Assembly (NCBI GenBank): GCA_963788975.1 | Contig: CAWBIJ010000003.1 | Span: 1-64,000, forward strand | Direction: 5' to 3' | DNA length: 64,000 nucleotides | Origin: VRUE01 sp963788975 | Lineage (GTDB): Bacteria; Actinomycetota; Thermoleophilia; Solirubrobacterales; 70-9 | In this document: positions 51,386-60,095 of the stretch, in pieces | Layout: each line of letters opens with the position of its first letter | How positions within the stretch are numbered: position 1 is the first letter of the stretch | Translations under genes and position numbers: made by a program | Notes under the pieces: model-generated | What the model saw: only the letters and a program-made list of their open reading frames with translations | Database searches by the model: none | What the model was told of the DNA's origin: nothing

Positions 51386-52422
51386 TGGGAATCGCAGTCG
51401 AGGGAGCGCACAAGCGCTTCGGTGACTTTCAGGCTCTTGACGACGTCTCTATCGACGTGCCCGACGGCTCGCTCACCGCGCTGCTCGGGCCGAGCGGCAG
51501 CGGCAAGTCGACGCTGCTGCGAGCGATCGCCGGGCTCGAGGATCTCGATGCGGGCCAGGTCGTGATCAACGGCCAGGACGCGACGACGACGCCGGCTCAG
51601 AAGCGCGAGGTCGGCTTCGTCTTCCAGCACTACGCCGCCTTCAAGCACATGACCGTGTTCGGCAACGTCGGCTTCGGGCTGAAGATCCGCAAATGGAAGA
51701 AGCCCGAGATCAGCGATCGGGTGCACGAGCTGCTGCGCCTGGTCCAGCTCGACGGGCTCGCTGAGCGCTATCCCGATCAGCTCTCAGGCGGCCAGCGCCA
51801 GCGCATGGCGCTGGCGCGGGCGCTGGCGGTCGAGCCGCAGGTGCTGCTGCTCGACGAGCCCTTCGGCGCGCTCGACGCCAAGGTACGCAAGGACCTGCGC
51901 ACCTGGCTGCGCCGCCTCCACGACGAGATGCACGTGACGACGATCTTCGTCACCCACGATCAGGAGGAGGCGATGGACGTCGCCGAGCAACTGGTCGTGA
52001 TGAACGAGGGACGCGTCGAGCAGTCCGGCACCGCGGGCGATCTCTACGAGCATCCCGCCAACGAGTTCGTGATGAGCTTCGTCGGCGAGGTCAACCGGCT
52101 CGGCGATCACTTCGTGCGGCCACACGACATGGACGTCGTGCTCGATCCCGACGAGCGGACGGAGGAGGCGATGGTGCAGCGCATCGTCGCGCTCGGCTTC
52201 GAGATCCGGGTCGAGTTCACGCTCGGCGACGGCACCGAGGTCTGGGCCCAGCTGACCCGCCCCGAACTCCAGAAGCTGGAGCTGCGCGAGGGACAGATCG
52301 TCTACCTCCGGCCCGGCCAGACCAAGAGCTTCAGCGGTGCGCCATCGTCCGACGGCAACGGGGCTTCGACTCCCCGCGACCCGCAGGGCGGCGGCGACGC
52401 AGAGGTTTCTGCAGCCGCCTGA
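51385..52422 (+). CDS. cysA: Sulfate ABC transporter ATP-binding protein CysA
   Basis: 345 aa. Walker A GPSGSGKSTLLRAI, Q-loop FVFQHYAAFKHMTVF, signature LSGGQRQRMALARAL, Walker B LLLDEPFGALDAKVRKDL and switch histidine FVTHDQEEAMD. The C-terminal TOBE-like domain (FVRPHDMDVVLDP, LRPGQTKSF) is typical of CysA. Completes the cysPTWA operon; a strong GC hairpin follows at 52432. Confidence 0.95.
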   Translation: MGIAVEGAHKRFGDFQALDDVSIDVPDGSLTALLGPSGSGKSTLLRAIAGLEDLDAGQVVINGQDATTTPAQKREVGFVFQHYAAFKHMTVFGNVGFGLKIRKWKKPEISDRVHELLRLVQLDGLAERYPDQLSGGQRQRMALARALAVEPQVLLLDEPFGALDAKVRKDLRTWLRRLHDEMHVTTIFVTHDQEEAMDVAEQLVVMNEGRVEQSGTAGDLYEHPANEFVMSFVGEVNRLGDHFVRPHDMDVVLDPDERTEEAMVQRIVALGFEIRVEFTLGDGTEVWAQLTRPELQKLELREGQIVYLRPGQTKSFSGAPSSDGNGASTPRDPQGGGDAEVSAAA

Positions 52423-52431
52423 AGGGGCGAC

Positions 52432-52468
52432 GGGGCGGGGCGCATCTTGCCGGGTGGTGCCCCGCCCC
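52432..52468. terminator. GC-rich terminator hairpin after cysA
   Basis: GGGGCGGGGC (52432-52441) pairs with GCCCCGCCCC (52459-52468), 17-base loop, between the convergent cysA and PhoD-like genes. No T-run, so it may act in both directions with help. Confidence 0.6.
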
Positions 52469-52477
52469 AACTCGCCA

Positions 52478-54122
52478 TCAGGTCAATCGTCGCTCAAAAG
52501 TCTTCTCCAGCGACTTCTCGTCCTCCTCGCCGGCGACCGTCTTGTCGAGCCGCACGATCGCCTCGCGGCCGTCGAGCCGCACCGTTCCCACCTGATTGTC
52601 GAAGTACGGCCCCTCGAGCAGGCGCCACCGAATGCCGGGGTCGGGCGCGCCCGAGAGGCGGGCCAGGGCGCGAGCGAACCGGCTGAAGGGACGACTGAAA
52701 CCGAGCCGGATCGCCCTGCGCTCATTCTCGTCCAGTGGATTTCGATAGGGCGAGCAGACCGCCTGCACCACTCTGCTCTCGACCTCGGCCTCGCGCCTGA
52801 AGGCGACGTCGCAGAGGTAGGCATGATGGACGTCGCCGGAGAGGATCACGATCGAGGCCGGCGGCTTGCCGCGCTTGCCTGAGCCGACCTCTTCGAGCAG
52901 CTCGCGCAGGCGCTGGAAGGAGAACTGGAAGGCGGCCCAGTGATCGAAGTCGGCGGCACGGCGCAGCTTCTCGCTTCCGCTCGCGACCAGGCCACCCCAG
53001 GCGCCGTCGCAGAGACGCTCGTTCCAGGCCTCGAGGTCGTGGAAAGCAGGAGAGAGCAGGTAGGGCACCGTCGTGCAGACCAGCAGGTGGTCGAAGTCAC
53101 CGCTGGCATGGTCGACGATCCACTCCCAGACCCGGTCGTCGAACATCGAGCGGCGCTCGTCGGTCAGAGACCCGTGCCGCGCGCGAGTCGATGAAGATCG
53201 TCCGTACGCCGTCGAGGTCGCGGCAGAAGCTCCACCTCGTCCCCGATGCGGTGGAGTCGATCTCCTTCGCCCACTCGCGCAGGACATTGGTCGCGTCGGG
53301 ATTGCCCCGCACCTGGGCGTACACCTCGTTGTCGTCGAGCTCGCGGGGCGAGAGGTTGCCGAGGTGCTGGTAGATCCAGTAGCTCATGATGCCGCCGACG
53401 GCCCGCTCGTGCCACCAGTCCTTGCGGTCCATCTCCTCGTGCCAGGAGCGCGAGATGTTCCAGTCGTCGCTCATGTCGTGGTCGTCCCAGGCCATCGAGA
53501 TCGAGACGGTCGAGAAGAGCCAGCGAATCAGGGGGTCCTCCCAGCTCTCGTGGTAGAGCCAGGTGTACTCCTCGAAGTCCTTGATTTCCTCGCCGGGAGG
53601 CTGGTCGAGGTCGCGGCGGGCGCGGATCTGCGCGCGGGCTCGAGGGGAGCCCTCGTCGACGTAGACCTGGTCGCCGAGCATGAAGAGCAGCTCCGGCCAG
53701 TTGTCGCGGTTGTCGCGGACCATCTGCCGGGCGAGGACGTAGAGCGCATCGAGCTCATGGCCGTCTTCGTGCTCGTCTTTCGAGAGCGTGTACGGCTCCT
53801 CGTGCGGCAGCGCCACACGGCAGGAGCCAAAGCAGATGTCGAGTGGCTTGCCCGGCTCGAGGGTGCGGATCGCGCTCGCCGGCAGGTCACCGCCTGGAGG
53901 TGGCCAGCGCTGCTCGCCGTCGAGGGTGACCTCGTACTCGTAAAAGCCCCCGGGTTCTAGACCCTCGATCCGAACGAGCGCGTAATGGTGTCCCTCGACG
54001 CCGAAGGTCTTCTCGCGATGCCCCAGCACCTCGACCTCGCAGGGGGCGCTGGTCTCGACCCAGACCGTGGCCTCGGCTTGCGAGACATAACGCAGCAGCG
54101 GGCCGAGCACCAGATCGGTCAC
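52478..54122 (-). pseudogene. PhoD-like phosphatase with one frameshift
   Basis: Dropping one base near 53182 joins two frames into a 547-residue protein of the alkaline phosphatase D/PhoD-like family. The N-terminal beta domain (RYVSQAEATVWVETSAPCEV) is followed by the metallophosphoesterase core: DICFGSCRVALPHEEPY, LLFMLGDQVYVDEGSPRA, ISMAWDDHDMSDDWNISRSW, TIFIDSRAA, then in the second frame GSLTDERRSMFDDRVWEWIV, SIVILSGDVHHAYLCDVAF and VQAVCSPYRNPLDENERRAI. All metal ligands are present, so the shift could be a sequence error. There is no Tat signal, unlike classical PhoD, so it may be cytoplasmic. The usual substrate is a phosphodiester. Confidence 0.8.
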
Positions 54123-54164
54123 GTGTCCTCCCTTCGATCGGTCACGCGTCCTCCCCTTCCCAGG

Positions 54165-54206
54165 TTGACCGTTTGCTATTCTTGATTTAGATAGTCAACA
54201 AACTAC
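54165..54206 (+). promoter_or_regulatory. Near-consensus promoter with operator shared with the sulfate operon
   Basis: TTGACC (54165-54170), 17 bases, TAGATA (54188-54193), then AGTCAACAAACTAC overlapping the expected start point. The last element matches 12 of 13 bases of the sulfate operon's AGTCAAGAAACTA (48521-48533). It precedes the 77-residue protein gene. Confidence 0.62.
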
Positions 54207-54218
54207 GAAAGGAAGACG

Positions 54219-54452
54219 ATGAGTGCACCGCCCCCAACCACCAAGTTCGTCTCGCATGGCAGGCTGAACGGCGTCCTGCGCCAGCCCTCTGGCGGAAGGC
54301 CGGCCGAGGGCAGCAACACCCAGCCCGGCCGCGAGCAAGCCGGCACCGGGGAGCTCGACACCCAGGCCTACGAGGCCGTCTACTACCGGGCCCGGCTCGT
54401 CCTCGGCGACTCCCTACCCCGTCCTCCCCGCTTCCAGCTTCGCGGCCACTAG
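54219..54452 (+). CDS. Small protein without Cys or internal Met, 77 aa
   Basis: ATG at 54219 with AAAGGAAG upstream and a strong promoter. The N-terminal half is Pro/Gly/Ser-rich and probably disordered (HGRLNGVLRQPSGGRPAEGS). The C-terminal part may form a helix (DTQAYEAVYYRARLVLGDSL) and ends PPRFQLRGH. No cysteine and only the initiator methionine. The shared operator motif places it in the same regulon as sulfate uptake, where sulfur-free proteins would make sense. No family known to me. Confidence 0.65.
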   Translation: MSAPPPTTKFVSHGRLNGVLRQPSGGRPAEGSNTQPGREQAGTGELDTQAYEAVYYRARLVLGDSLPRPPRFQLRGH

Positions 54453-54624
54453 TTGTAGTCACCAACCGCAACGTCCTCTCCAGCCATACATGGACAACGC
54501 GTTACGGTCGCCACCCGCTCTTTGTCCAGCCCGGTAGATCTCGCTCAAACATAGGAAATCCGCTGCATTCCTCGAATAGGCTGGCCGTAAGTTCCTTGCC
54601 TATAGGCGGACGAAAGGGTTACTA

Positions 54625-55014
54625 ATGAACAACGACGAGGGTTTGATCAGCGGCTGGTGGGTCTTTGCCGGCGTCCTACTTCTGGTCGCGGGTGTGTTGA
54701 ACATCGTCTACGGGATCGCCGCTATCGGCGACTCGAAGTTCTTCGCCGAAAACGTCGAGTTCATCCTCAGCAGCCTCAACACCTGGGGTTGGATCATCAT
54801 GATCATCGGGGTGCTCGAGCTGATCGCGGCCTTCTCGCTCTTCTCGGGCGGCGAGTTCGGTCGCTGGTTCGGCATCTTCGTCGCCTCGCTCAACGCGATC
54901 GGGGCGCTGCTCTCGATCCCGGCCTACCCGTTCTGGTCGCTGGCGGTCTTCGCCCTCGCGATCATCATCATCTACAAGCTGTCCGAGGGTCCCACCGGCC
55001 CGAGGGCCGTCTAG
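54625..55014 (+). CDS. Four-helix membrane protein, DUF7144-like (second copy)
   Basis: 129 aa. Four membrane helices: WWVFAGVLLLVAGVLNIVYG, WIIMIIGVLELIAAFSLFSG, GIFVASLNAIGALLSIPA and LAVFALAIIIIYKLSEG. Same layout as the protein at 40323-40733 (shared TWGW, GIF.ASLNA and IIIY.L positions). Function unknown. A ribosome site AAAGGG precedes the ATG. Confidence 0.87.
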   Translation: MNNDEGLISGWWVFAGVLLLVAGVLNIVYGIAAIGDSKFFAENVEFILSSLNTWGWIIMIIGVLELIAAFSLFSGGEFGRWFGIFVASLNAIGALLSIPAYPFWSLAVFALAIIIIYKLSEGPTGPRAV

Positions 55015-55041
55015 CAAGAAGCAGCCGCCCAGGCCGGGCGG

Positions 55042-56106
55042 TCAAGCAACCTGCTGTGTACGAAGGCCCCGGCCCCCTGGGGCCTTCGTCGTTCCGGTGG
55101 GCGTCGCGGCCTCCTCCCTGCCGGCCAGAGTCGACCATGGCGCCGGGGTCGGCGTGCGCTCGACGTAGAGGACGTCGGCGCGGCTGAGGCGGTCCTGCCA
55201 GTCGCGCCGCCGCTGGTCGAAGACGATGCCGAGGAAGCCGATCCCGAAGGTGATCACGGAGAGCCAAAGCCCGAGCAGTCGTTTCAGCGAGCGCCCCAGC
55301 GAGAGACCACGACCATCGACGTCAAGCCTGATGCCGATGAAGCGCATGCCGGGCGTCTGCCCCGCCAGCGACCAGAAGCCGACCAGGTAGACGGCGCCGA
55401 GGACGAGCCAGAGGCTGCCGCCAAGGGCCAGGGCGATCCCGGACGCACCACCGTCGCTCGTGCCGGAGAAGACCGAGGCGACCAGCGCGGCGATCGCCGC
55501 CAGGCCGGAGAAGGAGAGGTTGACGATCAGCGCGTCCAAGCCGAGGGCGAGCCCCCGAGTGATGGCGCCCGCGCGCTCGCTGGGCTCCTCGCGGCGACGG
55601 CGGAAGAAGATCCGCCGCACGAGCCGCTCGAAGCCACTGTCAAGACGGCGAGCGCCGTCACCGATCGTGTGGCCGACGTCCTCGATCAGGCCGACGCTCT
55701 GGGCGCTGATCGCAGCCCGCAGCTCCGGCGCCTCGGCGATCCGCTCGACCAGCCGCTGCGCCTCGTCGCTGGCCAGCAGTCGCCGCCAGACCTCGTCGAC
55801 CAGCTCACTGTCGAGCGCCTCGACCAGGGCGCGCTTGACCGCCTCGCTGTCGAGCGCCGACTGCACTGTCTCTTCGACCACCGGCCCTTTCAGGACCCGG
55901 GAGAGCGCCCGTTCAACCGCCTCGCTCTCGATCGCGGCGACCATCGCCTCCTCGGCTGCGGTCTCCAACGCGCGATCGATGCCGGCGGCTTTGGTGACGC
56001 TGCGAGCGCTGCGCACCCCGGCCCCGAGCAAGCGCACCGAGAGCGGCAGCGGTCTTCCCGAAGGCCCCTCGCCCGAGGACGAGTGCGATTTGGGACCATC
56101 AGCCAT
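55042..56106 (-). CDS. RDD family membrane protein with long helical N-terminus
   Basis: 354 aa. The first 170 residues are soluble and helical, with repeated ESEAVERALSRVL, LDSEAVKRALVEALDSE and LLASDEAQRLVERIAEAPEL units of about 30 residues. An RDD domain follows with three membrane helices (GLALGLDALIVNLSFSGLAA, SLWLVLGAVYLVGFWSLAGQ and LKRLLGLWLSVITFGIGFLG) and the motif QTPGMRFIGIRL. RDD proteins are poorly understood; some act in Na+/H+ exchange. The extra C-terminal 25 residues are encoded by the terminator-like hairpin at 55061-55088. Confidence 0.85.
   Translation of the reverse strand: MADGPKSHSSSGEGPSGRPLPLSVRLLGAGVRSARSVTKAAGIDRALETAAEEAMVAAIESEAVERALSRVLKGPVVEETVQSALDSEAVKRALVEALDSELVDEVWRRLLASDEAQRLVERIAEAPELRAAISAQSVGLIEDVGHTIGDGARRLDSGFERLVRRIFFRRRREEPSERAGAITRGLALGLDALIVNLSFSGLAAIAALVASVFSGTSDGGASGIALALGGSLWLVLGAVYLVGFWSLAGQTPGMRFIGIRLDVDGRGLSLGRSLKRLLGLWLSVITFGIGFLGIVFDQRRRDWQDRLSRADVLYVERTPTPAPWSTLAGREEAATPTGTTKAPGGRGLRTQQVA
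55061..55088. terminator. 10-bp GC hairpin inside the RDD gene's 3' end
   Basis: CGAAGGCCCC, loop of 8, GGGGCCTTCG. Lies after the convergent 129-residue gene and within the last codons of the RDD gene. No T-run; terminator role is tentative. Confidence 0.5.
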
Positions 56107-56128
56107 GTCGGCGAGTATAGGTCGGCGG

Positions 56129-56605
56129 CTAGCTTCCGAGGCGCTCTAGCAACCGGTCGATAAAGGCAGCCTGGGCCGGATTGATCTTCTGCTTGGCGGT
56201 CTCGGGGTCGAGCCACTCGGCGCGGTCGACCTCCGGGAACTCGCGCTGGAGGCCGGAGCGCGGTGGCCACTCCATCTCAAAGGAGATGCTCTCGAGCGCC
56301 GCGGGGTCGAACTCCGCTTCCGCCGCCCAACCGTGAACGAGCTTGCCGCCCTTCTGGCGGACCGTGCCCAGCTCGACCAGCGCCTCCGGCTCAAGCGCCG
56401 GCACGGTCGGTCCCAGCTCCTCGCTCAGCTCCCGCAGGGCCGCCTCCGGCGGCTGCTCCCCCTCCTCGCATTCTCCCTTGGGGATCGACCACGCTCCCTC
56501 GTCTTTCTTCGTCCAGTACGGCCCGCCGGGGTGAACGAGCAGCACTTGCGGCGCACCCTCGACGAAACGGAAGAGCAGGATTCCGGCACTGGTCAAGCAC
56601 CGCAT
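56129..56605 (-). CDS. Nudix hydrolase
   Basis: 158 aa. Full Nudix box GECEEGEQPPEAALRELSEELG with the REx2EE metal-binding core, preceded by AWSIPKGE. FPEVDRAEWLDPETAKQKIN and the C-terminal IDRLLERLGS fit the NTP-pyrophosphohydrolase group that includes diadenosine-polyphosphate hydrolases. Start ATG 56603-56605. It heads the minus-strand pair with the RDD gene, 22 bases apart, and is divergent from the GNAT gene. Confidence 0.88.
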   Translation of the reverse strand: MRCLTSAGILLFRFVEGAPQVLLVHPGGPYWTKKDEGAWSIPKGECEEGEQPPEAALRELSEELGPTVPALEPEALVELGTVRQKGGKLVHGWAAEAEFDPAALESISFEMEWPPRSGLQREFPEVDRAEWLDPETAKQKINPAQAAFIDRLLERLGS

Positions 56606-56619
56606 GCTACGTATGCATA

Positions 56620-57138
56620 ATCAGTCCAAGAACCCCGCCCAAACTGGAGACCCCGCGCCTGCTCTTGCGGGGCTGGAGGGGACGCGACCTGGCCGCCCAC
56701 GCGGAGATGTCCGCCGACCCGGAGGTGATGAGGTACCTCGGCAGCGGCAAAACGGTCAGCCAGGCAGAGGTCTGGGCGGAGATCGCCGCTCATCTTGCCC
56801 ACTGGGCACTGCGCGGCTACGGCCAGTGGGCGCTGGAGCGCGAGGAGGACGGTGCCTCAATCGGCCGGGCAGGACTCTGGAACCCGCCGGGCTGGCCCGG
56901 CGTCGAGGTCGGCTGGAAGCTCACCAGGGACGCCTGGGGCCAGGGCTACGCGACCGAGGCCGGCGAAGCGGCGATCGATTGGACCTGGCGCACCCTCGAC
57001 GTCCCCGAGCTGATCTCGATCATCCGCCGCGAGAACACCCGCTCGATCAACGTCGCGGAGCGGCTGGGAATGAGTCGGCTGCGTGAGACGACCTTCAAGG
57101 GCAAGGACGTCTTCATCTTCGGAATCGGCAAACCCTGA
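56620..57138 (+). CDS. GNAT acetyltransferase, RimJ/RimL type (start uncertain)
   Basis: About 172 aa: KLETPRLLLRGWRGRDLAAH, VMRYLGSGKTVSQ, ASIGRAGLWNPPG, GWKLTRDAWGQGYATEAGEA (acetyl-CoA loop) and IRRENTRSINVAERLGMSR. It would acetylate an amine, possibly a protein N-terminus or small molecule. No ATG, GTG or TTG precedes KLETPRL in frame for a long way; ATC at 56620 or ATA at 56617 are the only nearby codons of start type. The ATGs at 56607 and 56613 are in another frame. A start-proximal frameshift is possible. Confidence 0.7.
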   Translation: MSPRTPPKLETPRLLLRGWRGRDLAAHAEMSADPEVMRYLGSGKTVSQAEVWAEIAAHLAHWALRGYGQWALEREEDGASIGRAGLWNPPGWPGVEVGWKLTRDAWGQGYATEAGEAAIDWTWRTLDVPELISIIRRENTRSINVAERLGMSRLRETTFKGKDVFIFGIGKP

Positions 57139-57140
57139 AA

Positions 57141-57214
57141 TCGGGGCGCCCGGATTCGAACCGGGGACCTCGGCCACCCAAAGGCCGCGCGCTACCAGGC
57201 TGCGCCACGCCCCG
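57141..57214 (-). tRNA. tRNA-Pro (anticodon UGG)
   Basis: 74-base cloverleaf: acceptor CGGGGCG/CGCCCCG with the C1-G72 pair usual for proline, anticodon stem CGGCC/GGCCG around TTTGGGT, T arm CCCGGTTCGAATCCGGG. No encoded CCA. Ends three bases after the GNAT stop. Confidence 0.94.
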
Positions 57215-57286
57215 CTGGGGCCAGTGTAGAGCGGGGTCGCGACCCTGGCTGAGCCGCCCGAGGGCCAACCGCTAGGTTTCGCGGCC

Positions 57287-58582
57287 ATGGCCGACGTTCG
57301 CGCTTTCAACGCCCTCCACTACGACCTGGCGAAGGTTGGGTCCCTGCAGCAGGTGATCGCGCCGCCTTATGACGTAATCGACCTCGCCATGCGTAAGGAG
57401 CTGCTCGAGCGCTCCCCCTACAACGCCGTCGCGATCGACCTGCCGAAACCGTATGGCGAGACCGGGCCACAAGCCGCCGGCGCTGGCGACCCCTATGAGG
57501 AAGCCGCCGCTGCGATCGCGAGCTGGAAGGCGGACGGGGCGCTCGTCGACGACACCGAGCCAGCGATCTGGGCGATCGAGCAGGACTACACAGGGCCGGA
57601 CGGCGAGGCGCGCACCCGCCACGGCATCCTCGCCCGCGTCGGGGTCGAGGATTTCGATGCCGGCCAGATCCTGCCCCACGAGCGCACGCTGCCCGGCCCG
57701 AAGAAGGACCGGCTCGACCTGACCCGTGCCACCCGCCACAACCTCTCGCCGATCTTCTCGCTGAGCACGCTCGACCCCTGGCCGCTTGTCGCGCCGCAAG
57801 TCGAAGCGGAAGCGCCGTTCGGCGAGGCGACGACGGACGCGCTCGGCACCGTCACCCGGCTCTGGCGAGTCGGCGACCCGGAGACCTGCGAGAAGGTCAC
57901 CGCGCTGCTCGCCAACGCCCAGCTGCTGATCGCCGACGGCCACCACCGCTACGAGACCGCGCTTGCCTACCGCGACGAGGTCGGCGGCGAGGGTCCTCAC
58001 AACTACACGCTGATGGCGCTGACCGGGCTCGACGATCCTGGCCTCACCGTCTTCCCTACCCACCGCCTCCTCTCCGGCTTCGCCGGCGACCCCGAGCGCC
58101 AAAAGCGCTTCGGCGAGGGCCTGCGCGAGCTGTTCGACGTCGAGGAGGTCGGCGTCGAGGGCCTCGATCCGCTCGGCGAGGAGGGCGCCGGTGTATTCGG
58201 CTACATCGACTCCCATCACAAGCAAGGCTTCCGCCTGCGCCTGAAGGACAAGGCGATCGTCGAGCTGGACCAGCTGCTGGCCGGCAAGCCGGAGGCCTAC
58301 CGCCGCCTCGATGCCGCGATCCTCGAGACGTTGGTGCTGAAGGGGGTCGCCGAGCTGAGCGAGGACGACATCCTCGCTAAGCGCGGGGTCGGCTACGCGA
58401 AGAGCGTCGAGGATTCATTGGCGCTGCTCGATGAGGGCACATACGACGTCGCCTTCGTCCTCCGCCCTATCCCGGTCGACCAGGTGAAGGCGATCTGTGA
58501 AAGCGACGAGAACATGCCGCCGAAGTCGACTTATTTCTTCCCCAAGGTGCCGACCGGCCTCGCCTTCAACCCGGTCGGCTGA
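57287..58582 (+). CDS. DUF1015 family protein
   Basis: 431 aa, full family length. Hallmarks: VIAPPYDVIDLAMRKELLER near the N-terminus, HGILARVGVEDFDAGQILPH (E follows), TRATRHNLSPIFSL, LLIADGHHRYETALAYRDE and TYFFPKVPTGLAFNPVG at the end. The paired histidines of ADGHHRYET look catalytic, and the fold is related to ParB/sulfiredoxin-type kinases as far as I recall. The in vivo role is not established. Cytoplasmic. It heads a run of plus-strand genes (adenosyltransferase, SDR). Confidence 0.92.
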   Translation: MADVRAFNALHYDLAKVGSLQQVIAPPYDVIDLAMRKELLERSPYNAVAIDLPKPYGETGPQAAGAGDPYEEAAAAIASWKADGALVDDTEPAIWAIEQDYTGPDGEARTRHGILARVGVEDFDAGQILPHERTLPGPKKDRLDLTRATRHNLSPIFSLSTLDPWPLVAPQVEAEAPFGEATTDALGTVTRLWRVGDPETCEKVTALLANAQLLIADGHHRYETALAYRDEVGGEGPHNYTLMALTGLDDPGLTVFPTHRLLSGFAGDPERQKRFGEGLRELFDVEEVGVEGLDPLGEEGAGVFGYIDSHHKQGFRLRLKDKAIVELDQLLAGKPEAYRRLDAAILETLVLKGVAELSEDDILAKRGVGYAKSVEDSLALLDEGTYDVAFVLRPIPVDQVKAICESDENMPPKSTYFFPKVPTGLAFNPVG

Positions 58583-58607
58583 ACCACACCGCCCTTAGGA
58601 TGGGCGC

Positions 58608-59174
58608 GTGGTGAAGATCTACACGAAGAAGGGCGACGACGGCACGACATCGCTCTGGTACGGGGGCCGGGTGCCCAAGCACCACGGCCGCACCGAGGCC
58701 TACGGCGCGCTCGACGAGGCGTGCTCGGAGCTGGGCGTGGCACGCGCGCTCTGCGGCGCAAGCGAGGGGGAGCTAGCAGCTGACATACTCCGCCTCCAGG
58801 ACGACCTCTTCGTCGCCGGGGCCGAGCTGGCAACCGCGCCTGAGGCCGCCGAGCGCCTCGAGGACGGGATCAGCCGCACCACCACGGAGATGGTCGCCGA
58901 GCTCGAGCAGCGGATCGACCGCTACATGGCCGAGGTCGAGCTGCCGCCGCAGTTCGTGATCCCCGGCGGCAACCAACTCTCCGCCCAGCTCGACGTCGCC
59001 CGCACCACGATCCGCCGTGCCGAGCGTCACATCAGCGCCCTCAACGAGGCCGGCGAGCTGGCCTCCGAGACGGTGATCCACTTCGTCAATCGCGCCTCCG
59101 ACCTCGCCTACGCGATGGCCCGCTTCGCCGACGTCGACGACCCGGCCCTGTTCGAGGGCCGGCGCAAGAGCTAG
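58608..59174 (+). CDS. Cob(I)alamin adenosyltransferase, PduO type
   Basis: 188 aa from GTG; ATP-dependent transfer of the 5'-deoxyadenosyl group to cobalamin. The ATP-binding N-terminus KIYTKKGDDGTTSLWYGGRV with GRTEAYGALDEA follows the family exactly. FVIPGGNQLSAQLDVARTTI and RRAERHI carry the conserved arginines, and FVNRASDLAYAMARFAD closes the active site. It would convert B12 imported by the ECF system at 12-19.7 kb to the coenzyme form that the riboswitch senses. It is 25 bases from the DUF1015 gene and 3 bases from the SDR gene. Confidence 0.93.
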   Translation: MVKIYTKKGDDGTTSLWYGGRVPKHHGRTEAYGALDEACSELGVARALCGASEGELAADILRLQDDLFVAGAELATAPEAAERLEDGISRTTTEMVAELEQRIDRYMAEVELPPQFVIPGGNQLSAQLDVARTTIRRAERHISALNEAGELASETVIHFVNRASDLAYAMARFADVDDPALFEGRRKS

Positions 59175-59177
59175 CGC

Positions 59178-59990
59178 GTGGACCTCGGGCTGAGCGGGCG
59201 TGCCTGCGTCGTCACCGGCGCCAGCCGCGGGATCGGGCGGGAGACGACACGGCTGCTCTGTGCCGAGGGCGCCAGCGTCCTGCTGGTCGCCCGCAGCGAG
59301 GAGCTCCTGACCGAGGCGACCGAGGAGGCCGCGGCTGCCGGCTCCGATGCGGGCGGCCGAGCTGCGCACCTCGTCCTCGACGTCACCGTCGAGGACGCCG
59401 GCGAGCTGATTGTCGCTGCCGCGAACGAGCACTTCGGCTCCCTCGACGTGCTCGTCAACAACGCCGGTACCGCCCAGTGGCGCGACCTCGACGAGGTGCC
59501 CGACGAGGACTGGCGCGCTCAGTACGAGCTCAACGTGATGGCGCCGCTGCGGGCGATGCGAGCCGCGATCCCGGCGATGGCCGAGCGCAGCTGGGGCCGA
59601 GTCGTCAATGTCTGCTCGACCGCGGGCAAGCGGCCCTCCGCGGCGATGCCGGAGTACTCGGTCGCCAAGGCCGCCGAGCTCTCGCTCTCCCGCCTCTTCG
59701 CCGACCGCCACGCGAAGGACGGTGTGCTCGTCAACGCGATCTGCCCCGGCCCGGTCGAGGCCGAGCTGTGGATGGAGAAGGGCGGGTTGCTCGATCAGTC
59801 GGCGGAGATGTCCGGGGCCGAGAGCCGCAAGGAGGCGCTCGAGACCGCCGGCGCGAAGCGCCCGATCGGCCGGCTCGCCTCAGTGGACGAGATCGCCGCC
59901 GCGATCGTCTTCCTCTGCTCCGAGCGCGCCTCCTACGTCAGCGGCGCCGCCTGGTCGGTGGACGGCGGCACCGTCCAGGTGATCATCTGA
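59178..59990 (+). CDS. Short-chain dehydrogenase/reductase
   Basis: 270 aa from GTG. NAD(P)-binding VVTGASRGIGRET, NNAGTAQW, catalytic Ser in VNVCSTAGKRP and Tyr-Lys in YSVAKAAELSLSRL, then NAICPGPVEAELW and the C-terminal SYVSGAAWSVDGGTVQV. Typical of classical 3-oxoacyl-ACP reductase-like SDRs; the substrate is unknown. Three bases after the adenosyltransferase stop, so probably cotranscribed. Confidence 0.9.
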   Translation: MDLGLSGRACVVTGASRGIGRETTRLLCAEGASVLLVARSEELLTEATEEAAAAGSDAGGRAAHLVLDVTVEDAGELIVAAANEHFGSLDVLVNNAGTAQWRDLDEVPDEDWRAQYELNVMAPLRAMRAAIPAMAERSWGRVVNVCSTAGKRPSAAMPEYSVAKAAELSLSRLFADRHAKDGVLVNAICPGPVEAELWMEKGGLLDQSAEMSGAESRKEALETAGAKRPIGRLASVDEIAAAIVFLCSERASYVSGAAWSVDGGTVQVII

Positions 59991-59995
59991 GACGG

Positions 59996-60023
59996 CTGCA
60001 AACCGGCGCCTGGCGTCGTCCTC
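59996..60023 (+). repeat. 28-bp direct repeat, copy 1
   Basis: CTGCAAACCGGCGCCTGGCG onward, nearly identical to 60591-60618. It lies just after the SDR stop; the second copy covers the end of the next coding region. Confidence 0.75.
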
Positions 60024-60095
60024 GGTCGCTCGCGTGCAGAGCACGCCACGCTCCCTGCGTCCTAGCCAGGCTTGATTTTCGCCGTCTCAGTCGAG

